The notes: generated by a model from the letters alone, not told the origin. A stretch of DNA of 64,000 nt from Burhinus oedicnemus (GCA_008921705.1 VFFE01006968.1:195506-259505); one strand, 5' to 3'; counted from the stretch's first letter, positions 11,201 to 26,200 are shown. Translations and numbers: made by a program.

Positions 11201-14200
11201 TTGGCTGAGGAAGCACCCCAGAGACAATGAAGGCCTCTTCAGCTGGCAATGCCACCAGAGAAAAAAGTTGTCATGGCACATCGTACAAACATTCACCAGG
11301 ATATTTTAAGCACTTAAACAATGAAATTTCCAACCACGGATTTCAATCAGGGAAAGCTCTAGTGCAAGCCATGGTGTCCATGGAAGTGCAGGTGGGAGCA
11401 AAAAGGGCAGCATGGCCACAGCACACATGGGTTTCAACCAGGGCAGCTTTTGTCTGCAAGAAGCAACCACCAGATACTATCAGGCTATTAAAGGTGAACA
11501 CAAACCCTCCTGTTTTTTTCCATTTCAAGTGTTTTGCAGGTTTTTTTTTTAATGTCATTTTCTCAGTCTCTGTAGGGTACCTCATGCTGCAGTCTGCTCC
11601 CCGATGGACTGCAGGTGTTAACTGTTTCAGACGAATCAGTAAACCAGTCCCCAAGCATGGGGAGAGTAGAGACAAACATGTCCTCACCCAGCTCTCTGCT
11701 GCTGTACTCATCTGTGAAGACTATAGTTTTTCCTCTTCCCCCCAGCTCCTTATTCTAAACTGTTCACTGAAAGCAAACAAGGGTATCAAAACACTGACTC
11801 TATTTCATCATATTGTTCTTCACCTGTTAGATTTCAGAGTTCACACAGTTCCAGTTTCCTTTACCTTACGGGGGAATGTGTGTGGGAGAAAATGCATATC
11901 ATTTTCTTAGGTGGGAAATGTGTGTTATTTTCAGCCCGTATAAATCAGCTGGGAAGAGGACTTTGTTCAGCCTTTCAAATACACCTTTTTTGAATCGGTC
12001 ATAGGGAATCCAAAAAGTCAAAGCTTATAATGAAGCACTGCAAACAGTTGCTGCCAGCACTGATGCATGCTCTTCTGGTGTTTTGCTGTTGGGAATCCAG
12101 CAGCATTTCTGTGGCTTAGTCCCCATTTAATTAAGCTCTGCTAGAAAAGGATGTGTGCCTTTGGGTCATGCAGGACTGTCAGCTGGGCCAGCTTTGCACC
12201 CAAGCTTTCAGGTTCTGCCAGAGCTGGAGGTCTGATCTGCTGGGGGTTGCGCTCTGATTAGCATTAGCATAAGTGAGAAGCTGACGAGAAAGCAAAACGG
12301 AGCACTGGTTAGAAAGGATCACCCATATCTTTTTTACAACCTCATACATCCATTCTGCCTTGCCAAACATCGACTGTCCCTGCAGTTGTAAAGATCACAA
12401 CATGTCTGGTGTGAAATAAGCACACAGCTTGTACAAGCTGCAGCCTCCAGGTTAAAGAAGGATCAGCTGCTGCATGGGAACTTAATCGTTACTCAAAGGT
12501 AAGGGTTATAAGTACAGGAGAGCCTTACCCCTTGCCTGCCCCCTCACACAGTACTATAAGCTTGTTTATATCATTGCAACTCTCAAATTCTGTAGGGAAA
12601 CATAGCTTTTTCCCTTCAGTCACTGCAAGCAGAGTGGGAGTAAGCCATGGAGCTGTTTATACCTCTGAATATACAAGAGGCAGGGGATGGGGCAGCAGAT
12701 CTGGAACAGATGCCCTGGGTGGAAAAGTAGTCCGAAGACTGGAGTTAGCATGCAGCTTTCTGAGCCACCCTGAGGAAAGACCTGTTTATCTGGTTCCCAC
12801 CAGGGACTACTCTGGGTCCCAGAACAGCAGCCTAATTTCCTAGTGCTGTGTCATTGGCAGGCCTCTGTCACCCTGCTTGCGTTTCTCCTACCAAGACTGG
12901 AAGGAGTCAGGTGCCTGTGGCAGCTTTGCCCCAGTGCCCAGCATGGTGCTGGGCAGCAGATACAGCAAACCAACTCAGCTCCACGTTTTAAGCTTGGGGC
13001 ACACAGACCCAATGCAAATGCTATTGATGGGAGAGCTCATCCTCCATCTGTTCTGGACACCTTCATCTCTTCAGCATTGCTGGCAGAGCTGCTTGAATGA
13101 CTGCTTCCTAGCCTGACAGCCAACAGAAGCTGGTGAGCCAAGCCCTTTTATTTAGGCTGATGACTCACAGTTCATTTTGACTGAAGCAGTCTTGGTGCCT
13201 CCTCCTGAACACCTCAGCCAGGACATTGGAAACAACTGCCATTGCAGGACTGGGGCAGTGCTGAGCACCAGCTATAGCTCTGCCGAGTGCCTGTTCCCTT
13301 GTTCTCGCTGGGCTATTTTTCCCAAATCTCAGACTGTTTTCAATGCTTCCACTCCCAACAGCTGCTATGGAAAAATGAGTTTCCAGTTTTTCTGAGGACA
13401 TTAAAGAACACGTGCATTTGATTTTTGTTTTTTTTTAATGATTAAGGTGACAGTGAGTTAAACAGGAGCTTCGTAATTACACTAATCTGTTTTAAGAGGT
13501 TTGAGAATGTTAATTCAGAAATTTCTAGGCAATAAGGAACATTACAATTCTTGTTATTTGTCGGAAAGTCAGGTGCAGAAGAAAAATGCAAAGATACTTG
13601 AGTCACAAGTTATACAAATCCTACCTAGCGCAGAAATTACTTTTGCTTTGGACTGCTTTGATATGGTATTTTACAGAAAGATTGTGGGCATAGTGCAGAC
13701 TCTGTCTGATATCCAGCTCAGCCACTGACTACAAGGCTTAAAACATAGGCACTGTTCTTCAGCACAGTGTCCAGAGCAGCAGGATCAGATTTAGTCTGGA
13801 GCCAGCAGAGCAGGGTGAGCGCTCCTCTTCCCTTAGTCAGCACTGGGTAGGGAAGACCAGGCATGGGATGAGTCTGAATCCCTACTCTGCTTTGGACGTG
13901 TCTGGCTCAGTGCAGCGCTTTGACCTCCATGCCCACAACTTCTAGACTACTCTGCAAATAATGGCCTTAATTAAATTGGCCGTGGCTACTGTGTTGATTT
14001 CGGTGTCTCACAGCCTTGCCTGGGAGTTGCAAGGTGATGCAGGGAGAAGGTCTGGCTGCTCAGGCAAACACCTGTCTGCTCCTGAGATTTTATGAGGTTG
14101 CTGTGCAGATCTAGGACATCACTGCCACCCAAAGAGGTGGTGTTGCTCCCATCTTGAATCTGTGCTTCTGCTGCTTCATTTGCCCTAGCACTTATTTGAC

Positions 14201-17200
14201 TCTTTGATGAGGCAGTTTGTCTGACTAAATCGACAGGAAAATACCAACTGATATACTTTCTTAAATAAAAGTTGCCCTTCTCCTAAAATCTCACTTCTGA
14301 TGCTGTAGGCCCTTATAATTTTGTGACGCAAGGAAGACTTTATTGCTCTTTGAAGTTGATCTTTCTCTTCCTATGCTCTTGAAGTCTGCTTTGGGCATCA
14401 AAAAAAAGATGTCTGAATCTTATCCTTGCATGTCTCCAACAGCGTGCTGGATCTGATTAACTCCTGTTTGATGCAATCAAAAGAATCCAAATGACTCTAG
14501 TAGAAATTTGACCAAACTTAAAAACCAAGAAAGATGAGCAAACAGCAGACTGTGCACTTCAGTCATAAGGGAGGTGAGGACCTTTGGCTAACCTAGTAAC
14601 AGGAGGCTGCGATTATTCCATTTGGAGTTTTGATGACATGTATAAACTGTTATGCTCATGTTTATAATGTCACCACAGATTGTCCCAGAAGAATGGAAAT
14701 CTTTAATGTGAACAGTTGGGAGATACGCTTTCCATTCTGTGACTAATCTGGACTTTGAAACATACTGCCAGCAGCTTCAAAAGACAGCCAGTTGGTGTGC
14801 GAATCAATGCCAGGCCTGGAGCAGAGATCTTAAGAAATGTGGCGGTGGTATTTGCAGAGTGTGCTCAAAAGTAAATAGTCAATATCAAACTAAACAGATG
14901 TGTACTGCTTAAACTGAGGTTATACCAGTATAACTCCATTCTCCTCCATGATGTCTATTGTTGATTTACATCATCTAGGCTAGAAGCTTTGGCCTTCTTT
15001 GATGAACTGTTTTGCCCATAATGGGGAAATGAAGAGAGATTATGGAACTGTGATAGAGACAAATTATGGGATCATTGGAGTTTAACTCTTGGATGAGGCA
15101 CGCAGTGACACTCTGGCTATATTCCCATTCATATCCTGCTGTGTTCTGCAGAAGCAACCCTGTGATGCAGAGGTCTGTGGTGAATGCAAGGTCTAGACTA
15201 TGATGAGTGCAAGGTTTGGAGGAACCCCCTCCACTTGTGGAAGCAATGACTCACAGCAAAGCAAATGCTGGCTCCTTGGATATGGCTTTTTCATGCTGGC
15301 TGAGGTGAAGGAGTAACATAGAAGTACATATCCTCTTGTGGACAAACCTAGCTCTTGCTGACATTTAATCCCCTAGAACCAAATCAGCTTCATGGGAGCT
15401 AAAATCTCCACCAGAGTCTTAGATAATATGTCTGATGACTTAACTGTCATCCTGCTCAAAACAAAGTCATTTTGCCAGCTGGTATGGATTGCACTTGAAG
15501 CCTTTTTCTTCTGCAGCCAAGGATATCTCCGCTGGAAAGAGGTTCCTGTGAAAAAAAACCAAAACATGGGTTTTGTGTACATAATAGACTTGTACCCAGA
15601 TAAATAACTCCCAATTAATACCTAGTTTAATATTTTTGGGCTCCAGCTTGGGAGTAAATAGATCATGACTCCATTTACTTTGCTTTATGACTCTAATCTA
15701 CTATTTCTTAATGTTTCTCTTCCATTTTTGTGGGGGTTTTGTTAGTTTTGGGGTTTTTTCTTGCTTTGGGATTGTCACAAGGTTCTTGTATTTATTAACC
15801 TCTAATGACATCAGTCTCTTTCCTTTGTTTCTCTCTCTGTGACAATCTTTTGCTCCCTGCAGTGACTAAAGCACCATGAACATTATCATTCAGTGTCTGT
15901 GTTACCATGCAGCAGACTCAGTCATCATGTCAAGATGACGGAGAGCAAAGCTTGTAGTGTCTGCAGAAGCTTGAAACAAATAATAGCAGTTTTCATCTGA
16001 TTGAGACTCTAGCTCCTTCTCTTGACTATTGTACCGGTTTTGGCCAGAGTTAATTTTCTTCATAGTAACTTGTATGGTGCTATGTTTTGGATTTGTGATG
16101 AAAAAAGCGTTGATAACATGGGGGTGTTTTAGTTATTGCTGAAGAATGCTTGCACACCATCGAGGCGTTTTTTGTTTCTCACACTCCCTGCCAGCAAGTA
16201 GCCTGGGGGTGTGCAAGAAGTTGGGAGGGACAGAGCTGGGACAAACCAAAGGGATATCCCTTACCCTATGATGTCGTGCTCAGCAGTAAAAGCTGGTGGA
16301 AGAAAGAGGAAGGAGGGACTTTCGGAGTTATGGTGTTTGTCTTCCCAAGCACCCACTATGCGTGAGGGAGCCCTGCTCTCCTGGAGATGGCTGAACACCT
16401 GCCTGCCATTGGGAAGTAGTGAATGAATTCCTGATTTTGCTTTGCTTGTGCATGCAGGTTTTGCTTTACCTATTAAACTGTCTTTATCTCAATCCATGAG
16501 TTTTCTCACTTTTTACCCTTCCGATTCCCTCCCCTGTCTTGCTGGGGGAACTGAGCGAGTGGCTGTGTGAGGCTGAGCTGCCGGCCAGAGTTAAACCACA
16601 ACAGCTACAGACCAGAGGCTGCCAGGACAAACTGAAGAGCAATGCATGTTTTACAAAAGCATAGAGATGATAGCATCTGAATCATGAAAAGGGTGCTCAG
16701 TTCTCCTTCATTTTTTTAGTTCCTGAAAGGGATTAGACAGAATTTATCTTCATGGCCCCACCTCTATCGTAATCCCTGTCAAGAAGACACTTTCCAACCA
16801 TTATAACCTATACTAACACTAAAATACCAGAAAAAAGACAGCAAGTTCTATATTGGAGAATCCGTATAAGGTACAGTTGCTGAAAGATCAATAATACTCA
16901 AAACTGGGGAAAAAACTTGCCACCTTGTTATCTCTTTAAATGCAACACAGAACATAAATAGGTGATAAAGGTCCCTGGAAGGGGTCATCCAGCTAAGTTA
17001 GTTTCTGTTTTCTGCAGCAGAAGGCAACTATGTAGCAGATATTTTGGATTCTTGTGAACTAGACACTAGACTTAGGTCAGCACCCCCCATGAACTAAAAA
17101 TGGTAACCAATACTTTAAACCAGGTTGCAGTTTGTAGTAAAAGGTCAAAATGCACCACTGTAATGCGTTACAGGGAGACAGCTGGGAAAACATGAGCCCA

Positions 17201-20200
17201 TTGCCTGTATCTCAGGCCCCTGCAAGAAATTTGCATATGAGATAATTTCTTTAAAAAGCTTATTTGTTGTCTCCAGATTTGCGTTTTACAGTTTTGACCA
17301 GCAGTATCTGCAAATTAAAAGCATCCAGTTGTGTATTTGTGTGTGTATGCACCCATACACATACGTGTGAATATTTTAGAGAGTACAAGACCTCTTGTTT
17401 TTAAATCCCCACTGATAATCTAGCAGTTGTTTATATTAAAATGAATAATGTTGCTAACCAGAAGGTTTTGCCTTCTGGAGTCCAGTCATTTTTTTTGCAT
17501 TAGGAACTATCTGTAAATGATTAGCAGTCTCTGTGGAAATGAAACTAGGAGAGCCAAGTGCGTGAGGTGCAGGAAGGAAAGCAAGGAACTAATGTACAGC
17601 ACCCCTCCTCTGCAGGAACAGCAGACTGGAAGGGCCTTTGGGCTGCCCATTCCCCTACCATAAAATCAAGTAATTCTTTTAACAGATGGATCAAACTTCA
17701 TTGTAAACGCAGTCAGATATTTCTTTTTCCCCTCCTCTGTTGTAACTCCTGTTAGAAACTGTTCTGAAATACCACTAGCTTGGAAGCGTCCTCATTTCCA
17801 GACCTACCCCTGGTCCGCACGTGTGACACTGGGGTTCAACAACTGAACATGTTCACTCGGGTTGTGATGTGGAGAAGCGTTTTCTGGGCACATCAAAGGA
17901 AGGGTTAGTTATAGCTAACAGAGGATTAATTGAGACAGGATGGGAGACAAGCCTGCCTTTGTTGGAAAGTGATGCTGGAGAGGTGCATGCTGGAAAAGGC
18001 ATGTCATTCCCCTGCTTCTCTCAGCTGGTAAAGGGAGATTTTTATATAAAAGTTCTTTTTAGTATTTGGTAAATAATGTATCAAGCTGGCTACATTGCTG
18101 TCAGGGTTTTGTGTATCTGATTTAAGTGGAATTAGAAATAGCTCATTTGTACTCCAGCAAGGCTTGTACTACCATAACAAGAGGGAATGAGCTAGCTATG
18201 TTTGGTTTGGAGGCATGTTTGTGTGCACATGCAGAGCGAGCCATCTCTCCAACAGTACTCTCTGTGCCTTGTCCTGCAACTTCGTGTAACACTTAACAGC
18301 ACTATTTACTCAGTTGTTCAGATAGCTCCCTCTGAGCTTGCCCGTCTTTCTGAGCAGAGTCAGAGCTAGCTCCATCTCGCAGGGCGTGAACCGGTACACT
18401 CCAGTTTCCCGTGAGCCTTGAGTCCCCTCCTCGGCTCTTGATTTAGGGGTCCAGGGAGCCACATGAAGCAGGGAGAGGAGTGGCACAGCCTCTCAATGTG
18501 AGCCAGGCTATAGCTTCTGAGAATTAATATACCTAGCCTTTGAGTGGTCTGGCTTGAACCTTGCCTTGTACACGAGGAATTAAACAGGGTCAAACAGGAA
18601 TATCCAGAAAGCCTGCTCCTGAGCAGTAATAGAGGAGCATCCCCAAGCCAACTGGCTGTTTTGTGGGACAAGCTGGTCAGGCGATACTGGCTTTCCTCCT
18701 TGTTTCTCCTGAGTGATCTGGAAACTGGCAAAAGTTTATAATCCTATTCTTGCTTTTCTGGGTATGTCATGTCTATAGTTGCCATGGAGATGTTATGTGA
18801 TGGTCCTTGAGAAAATCTTTCTATTAAGATATTATCAACTATGATTGAAATTTTTAAAGCCTCTGTTATACAGTCATTGGAGAGGTTTTTATTTGCAATC
18901 TAACAGGCAGTATTAAAAACATGAAATGCTCTTTGATTATGCAGCAAAGTATCCCAGGCTATTCACCTGAGGAACAGTGTAAAAATCCATTCTGCCCCTT
19001 CCCCATTCTCCCATTTATTTCTAATTTTGAGAGTTGTTTCCTGAGCATAAGAAATTGAAATTGATGAATTGGGAGGTTTGATTGTAACTCTGCAGAAAGG
19101 AAAAAAAAAATACTACTCATAATTCTTGTTAACATTATAGCGCATGGACATGTTTTTATATAGCCTTAATGAGCATATTGGAAGTTACTTTAGTATATTT
19201 CACAATTCATATTCTTCGTCTCAGTTTGTTATCCATTATGGACATTAATTAATCAGGCTGATCAATATAAATAAGATCTCATGAAAATGATTAAAGCATG
19301 GAGATGAATAGAAGGGTCTCACTTCTGTAGTTGCTTTATCCTCTCAAGTTCCCACACCTTTTCATAACTTACCAGGCTCTCTTTCCAGCCTTTACAGTTT
19401 GTTTCTTTTCTGGAAACAGATATATTTTAAATTTGTGAGGTAATGAAAGGTAAAGCCAAGTAAAGGCAAGGATGCTGTAATATTCATGAGATACGAACTT
19501 TGTCTACTGTGGTCTGGAATCCAGCCTGGTAACCCGTGTAAAGCCTACAAACTGTCTTGTCTTCACTCAAATTTATCCTGACAGTTACCAAGTCTCCTCT
19601 CTCCTTCTGTTCCTAACAAAGATAGTGCCAAACATTTTAATTCTCTCCTTATATATTGAACAATGTCCTTTTTCTTTTATGTCACAATGAACAAAACAAA
19701 TGTATTTTCATTACATGCTCCAGCACTGGTAATTGCCCTTTTACTCTTATTTCAGCTGTCCTTCAGTACTTCATATGGGCCTGAACCCATATATGAGTAT
19801 ATGAATTACACTATGAAAACCATTGAAACCAAGGACCTTGTTTTCTTTATACATCTGTAAAGCACTGAGTACAGCCAGAGCTCTGTGAATAATAATAGCT
19901 AAATGATAAGCCTCTCCTAATTCCACATGGTGGTTCTTTGAAAAATATGGTTTTTGTTAAGGACTCTGAATTCCCTTTGCTTCAGAGTTAACTCAGAATT
20001 GGAAGTTTAGAAGGCATTCTCCCCTCCCCCCCCCCTTTTTTTTTTTTATAAGATCCATTGAGATCTGACAAAATCCTAATTGCTGGAAACGATGTGTAGT
20101 TTTTGAAGCAGTATATGTCATTACATTTGTTGGAAACACTTTTAGATCACAAATAAATGCAGAAATAAAGAAAAATAGGAGGAACAATTTAACTAGCCTT

Positions 20201-23200
20201 GATGAATGAGCTGGCAACATACATTTGAAGTGGGTTTTTTTCTGCTCATCAGTTCAATTTATAGGCATAGCAAGTTTCCGTAAATAATGGCGATATACCT
20301 TTTAGTCAATGCAAATTAAGTTAATCTTTCAAAGTCTTAATTTCACAGGCCTGGCAACTGCAGTTTGATGTGCATTAGGAAAACATACGTGTAATATGGA
20401 TAAATTGCATCTCACTGTATAACTGAGTCTCCAATGCAGATTTTAGTCTGCAAAGGATAAATTTATTAGAGTTAGTGCCAAAGATTTAGATTTCAGCCTG
20501 GCTTTCATTTGCCATAAAGCCCTTCCTTTACTTTGACAATAAAAAGAGACCTTGCATGTAAAATGCCCTTTTAAAACACTGCCAGAATGATGTGTAAATG
20601 TGCTAGGGTAAGTAAGCATCAGGTCCTTCATGAGTGCTCGAAGGAGGACCGTACACAGCAATATGCCATGCTGCTGGTCATTTATTTTGAATAGCAGTAG
20701 GTTGCCGCTTCACTTGGCAAATGGATGTCTACTGACCGGCCGTTCAAACCTCCCTTCCCCACGCCTGGGCTTGTGGAAGAGCCTCACTTGACTGGGATGG
20801 TGGATGCCAGGCGAGTGCTGAGGGTGCCTTGCTTGAGATGTATTTGCCACTTCTTGAACTCATTCCCCCCTCAGCAGCCCCCTGTACAGGCCACTGTCAT
20901 CCCTGGCAAACTGTGCAGGGTCAAGATTTTAAAACCCTTGCTGTGACTTGTGAATTTTGACCTGCCTTTAGTGCTAAACATTGGCAGGTGGCTTATAAAG
21001 AACCTAATGCTAATGGCTTATATTTTGGGAGGGTTATTTCAAACAGTGGAACCGTTTTGAACTGGAACAGTGCCTTGCAAGCCTCACAAGTAATTGTTTT
21101 AAAGCAAGCAAGACAGTGAGGGAATGGAGGGTCAGAGGAAGACATCCCTCAAGACGGCTTTGCCACTGAGGAAAATGTCGGCAGATCCACAGCCTCAGTC
21201 CATGGTCTGTGTGCTCGGGGACTGTCTAGAAAGGACTGCAAAGCCAGCAAGTGACTTTTATGGCTTGTTCTAAACCATATTGAGGTGAAAGAAATCAAAT
21301 TTCTGTGGTGGTTTTTTTTTGCTTTCTGGAAAACTTAAGGGCAGGATGTTTCTGTAACAAGCATTTGGAAGCACTGGAAGAATGCGTCAACAGTTTGAAA
21401 TCTGGGGTCCGACAAAGTGGCCTGTACATTCAGACAGATGTTTTGGTGATGAAGGGACTTGCATTTTATGCCAACAGTTTTGAATATTTAAGGCTTTTTC
21501 TTGTAGAAGTCCTTAGTTGACTGAAGTAGCACCGTGGCTCTGAAGTTGTGTCTGCAACTGAATTCCCTCATGGAGGTTTGTCTCAAGACTTAATGTGTGG
21601 GAAGCCCTGCAGTGCTGCAGATGATATCACAACTGGATATCCCAACTGGAAACTCTGTGTTCAGAGAATATCATGTTTATTACTTATAAAACTGGCTGTT
21701 CCACTAGTTCTCTAGCCTCTAATGGATGTTGAATGGCAGACACAGCACAAATAACGAAACCTTTTAGATGACAAGATGGGAACAGAAGGGTTGTGGTGGC
21801 CTTCAGGGCAATACAGCAACCTTTTTGGTTTGATGTGTGACCTATCTCCTCGCACGGGTCATCTTTCATTCATGCATGGTTTTACCAGCCTGAGATGGTA
21901 TTCTATTCTTTTCTCTCCTGCCTTGTGTGCTGCTTTATGTGATAGCTCTCGTGCATTAGAAATTGCCTGCTGATTTAAGATGCACTCTAATTTGTGAAGT
22001 TTGCAATCTAATTTTCCTCTTTAGTGCATTTTTGTTCCCTGTTGTTTTCTTTAATATTGACATATCTGAGTATCAACCTGTACAAGACAGTTTTGCCATC
22101 CTATAGCTGCATGGCATTACTGTACTTTCATCTGATCTCCCTCAACAGATCCATGTGATATTTGACCTCCTTTGGGCATCGTACTCTGCTTTTAATCTTT
22201 AGGGGTCTGTCCAAGCCCTGGGTTTGAAAGTATTAAACAGAGCTCATTAACACATCAGTCTGGAGCAGGCAGCGCAGTATATATGCCAACAGCAACACTC
22301 AGGTGAAACATGTCATCATTACGATAAACTGACCTGAGCAACGACGGTAAGGTTTGACCCCAGACTGTCACTACAACTTTGCCTTGATCATACATGTGCT
22401 GTTTTTCCTTATGTCCAGACACAGAAGGTTGCCTAAGTTAAGCACAAGGGAGTGTCACCTAAACAGCTTTGCGTGTGTTTATCAGGGCCCTGGGGGCACC
22501 CACAGCCCTGCCTGTCCCTGCCTGTCTCTGGGGCTCTCCCACCCTGCCCATGGCCCAAGACCCCATGTCAGCCCGCTGGGGCCGTCAGCCTCTGCCCCGG
22601 CTATGCCACAGCAGGGCTGGTCTCCAGTTTCTCACAGCCCTGCCCTGCCCAGCCGTGAGTCCTGCTGAATCAGGCCCACCCACAGACCCATGTCCCAGCC
22701 CAAGCTCAGCTGAAGGAAATACTGGTCTTGGTATTTCACAGGGAAGTACACAGTACACAGTGGTCATGCATGTCTCAGTATTTCCCAGAAAATGAGGAGA
22801 AGACTGAGAAGACCAAAGTTTTTGACCTGTTCTCTGTTCCTGGCAATTTCTGGAACCTTTAAGAAGAGGATTGACTTTTGGGAGATGGTTCCTGTTCAGA
22901 CACAAGGTGGTCAACATGTTAGAAATCTGATGCGTCCCACAGGAATATCTGTACCAAGCTCACATGCACCTGAGGAAGCAACCACCATGGTACAAAATCA
23001 GTCAATTCTGGAGAGGACACCAGTGATGCATTGGAAGACTTCCTGCTGGAGTGCCTATCAGTGCAGCGTGTAAAGCCATGAAAGGGGCATTTGATTCACA
23101 GTCTCTGGCGGCAGATACTCAGGTCATCATTGGTACCCAAACGTGGATTTTGCACATTTATTTGGATGACAGATAGAACATATCTCATCCTCTGCCCACC

Positions 23201-26200
23201 AGCTGCATGCAAGTTTTACTCAAGAGCTGGATGGAGAACCTCCTTTGGGTTGGCTTGAGACCAACCGTGTGTCCTCCGTGGGGTTCTGGTTGCCTTCTGA
23301 GTCCTGCACTGTGTCTGTGACCCCCGACTGAAAGCTGGGACAAAGGAGCTGCAAGGGGTTATCCAGAGATGCAGCCATAAGGGCAGGATTGGCCGCGGAA
23401 ATGGAAAAAGCCACAGAGAGACTGGGTTCTCTGCTGGGAGTAGTATAGATGTATCACAATTACTGTTGTGAAAGCAATAAAATGATGGGGTAAATGAGGT
23501 GGCAGTTTCTGTTTTCTATTCCTTCCTGTCTCCTTTTTCTTAAACCCTTCATGATGAGGCTGACAAGGACACTTCACCACCTCCTCACAAGGGAGCATGT
23601 TGTTGTTTAAAAAGAACAAGTCTTTGGGAGCAAGAAAACAATTTTGATTTAACTGCTGTTTTATTGAAGCTGCTGTGTGTGCAGGATGATGAGAAGAGTG
23701 CAGTAATCCACCTGTGAAGTGGTCAAACTTTGTGCAAGATGTAGTACCACCAGCACCAAAGCTGCAGGAAGGAAAACCCATCCCCTCTGCTCCTGCAGGG
23801 CCCTGGGTGGGAACCATTTGACAGCATTTCCCCAGTGTGTAAGGAGGCTGCAAGGCTGCTCCTGTCCCTGTAACAGTTTGTGCCTAATCTCAGCAGGGAT
23901 GCCGGTGCCAAGGTGTGCTGAGATGTCTTGTCACACACTCCCCACTGCTCCCAGTGAGGGGTGTTCCCCAAGCATGGAAAATACACCGTGCATGAGAGCC
24001 CAGGACGTGCTGCTGGAGCATCCACTGGTGGAAACTGGGGTGGGTGGGAGAAGATGCAAGAGGTGAAGGACCTCCAGTGGCCAGGCACCAGAGGGTATGG
24101 GCAAAACTCTTAAGTAATGCTTCTCATCGAACACTTCTTGCACGCAGGCTGCAGCACTGATGCTGTATTACTTGTCACAGAGGGTGTGTGAGCAAAGGGA
24201 GCCCTCTCACCTCCTGCATTCCCCTCTGCATCCCCTTGTATCCGTCAGTTGCATCTTGGCAACACCGGGCAGTCAGCCAAGCATTTCACCCAGAGCGATT
24301 CTGTTCTGCTTCTCCTTCTGAGTCCAGGCCACTACAGAAATGCATGGGCTGGAGACAATTGGATTCAGCTGTGTCTCTTAAACAAGAATGTTATCATCCC
24401 TGTGTAATAAGGCTGTTGTTTCTTCACATTTTGGGGGATGCTCTTTCTTAGTCTGGGAATTATCTAGCCACGACAATGATCTCCTCCAATTGTCATCTCC
24501 AGGAGGCTGGACCACATATTGCTCACAATCTCTGTGGCTGGTAGGCACTGCCTGTTCACAGGCGCCCAGGGACCTTCTTGGAGAAGAGTCATGAAAGCTG
24601 AGGCTGAGGCTGTGAGCACTGCATTGGATGCTGCTTTACAGCTTGCAATACTTATGCTGGTTTGTTACCACGACCTTGTTTATAAAAACTCAGTGGCAGT
24701 ACGTTTCTCTTCTCTACAAGCTAATAGTGCTCCTCACAGCACTACAACCAGTGACCTTGAATGGGTCTTGAGTACACTTATGACAACATACAAAGTGTTA
24801 AAACATTTTGAAAGTAGACAGGGATCTCTACCATGTACCTGTTATTTGAGCTTGCTGAAATGGCACCTTTAAATGGCTGCTTTCCAAAATAATGAATCCT
24901 GCTTGAATGTTTTTAATTTCTCAGCTTCATAAAAAGTTTGCAAATCTTTCTGAAAATTAGACAGGCTGATTAGAAAAGAATTTGATGAAATAGCACAATA
25001 GATTAAAGAAACTGTCAGGAGACCTATGTTCCTGGCTGCCCTGTCAAATAGTGAATATGTTAACACATAAGATAATTGTGTTCCAATACGAACAGTTCGA
25101 TTGCTGTTGATTTTCCTTCTGGATTATGTAACAAAACAGGTCCTTTTTATGGAAAAGAAGAATACCTGTGTGTAGTGTTCAACTGAGACCTGTCTAGTTT
25201 TTTATTTGATGAGATTTAAGAAGGACAGCAAAACCACCTCCCGCACTGGGATGCCCTTTCCATTCCCAGTTGTTTACTACTTAAGCCCTAGTCAACTGTG
25301 CAGAGATATTTTTTATCAGTTCACTCAGTGCAGCATGAACTCAGTGGCTGAAAAGTGCAATAATTTGTTTTTTTAATTGGGTTGCAATGTGCTATCAGAA
25401 AACCACCGTTGTACTGTTCTTAAACTAATAAGAAGTATTTTTGTATTTCTTTGTTTTGTGATCTTGCAGACTCAGCTCTTGGGAGTTTTACTTGCTGCTG
25501 CTTCAAATTTTCTGATTAGTGTCTCTCTGAATATACAGGTATGAATTCTTTCTCTTTATTCCGAGTTGTTTATATTTAGCAAGTAACTTGTGTTATGATT
25601 TGTTTTTCTGGTGAAGTTCCAACTACAAATTTTGTTGCATTTAATAAACATTCCCTGTTTTTAACTGGAGTTTAACAGTGCCCCGCTGTAGCTGCTGGCA
25701 GTATGCTAGGTCTCAACCTGTTCCGTGCTGTGATTCTCATACGGGAACACAAAAAAAATTCATAACCCCTCCTCCTCCTTGTAATGTGCCATAAGGCACA
25801 TACCAGCTGTGACCTGCTTGTGGTCCCACTGGACATCACATGAACCTGTCTCAGAGTGTCCAAATCTAAAATGAAATTGACCACAAGGTCTTAGGTGCTG
25901 CTTAATGAAGCAATTAGTATAATTAAATGCATAGAGGCATACAATTTCTTGCAATATTGGTCCCCAAAATGACTTTGACCAATTTAGTATTCCTTCTGCA
26001 ATTAGGATAAAACAATCTGAGTAAATACTATTTTAAATCATAAAAGCAAAGGGAGATGCTGACCTTACAACTATAGCAAAGGGCTGTAGGATGAGATTTA
26101 CAAAATACTTTCTGTATTAATAATTAGAATATATACTCAGTAGAAAGTTAAATAATTCATTATAATCCATATCTTGTAGACTTCATGGTATTTTTAGGTC

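Larger units (their letters stand above)
8225..25469 (+). other. NIPAL2: NIPAL2 intron 1 (17.2 kb)
   Basis: The intron opens with gtaagt and closes with a pyrimidine-rich stretch and ttgcag. It contains a 9-bp tandem repeat, a 22-bp palindrome, a 227-codon open frame of unknown status, a solo LTR, an X-box-like site, a C/T tract and a GC-rich block, all listed separately. GC-rich sequence continues past the donor to about 8420. The rest is ordinary unique-looking intronic DNA in which I saw no further exon of a known gene. Confidence 0.85.

Noticed and set aside
16030..16603. Full-length provirus rather than a solo LTR
   Set aside because: No second LTR, primer-binding site or gag/pol/env-like sequence was found on either side.
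18366..18731. 121-codon minus-strand open frame
   Set aside because: It has low complexity of Ser/Leu/Arg, no domain and no splice context; treated as chance.
23359..23853. 164-codon minus-strand open frame in intron 1
   Set aside because: There is no recognisable protein content, and the + strand and other minus frames overlap it; consistent with chance.
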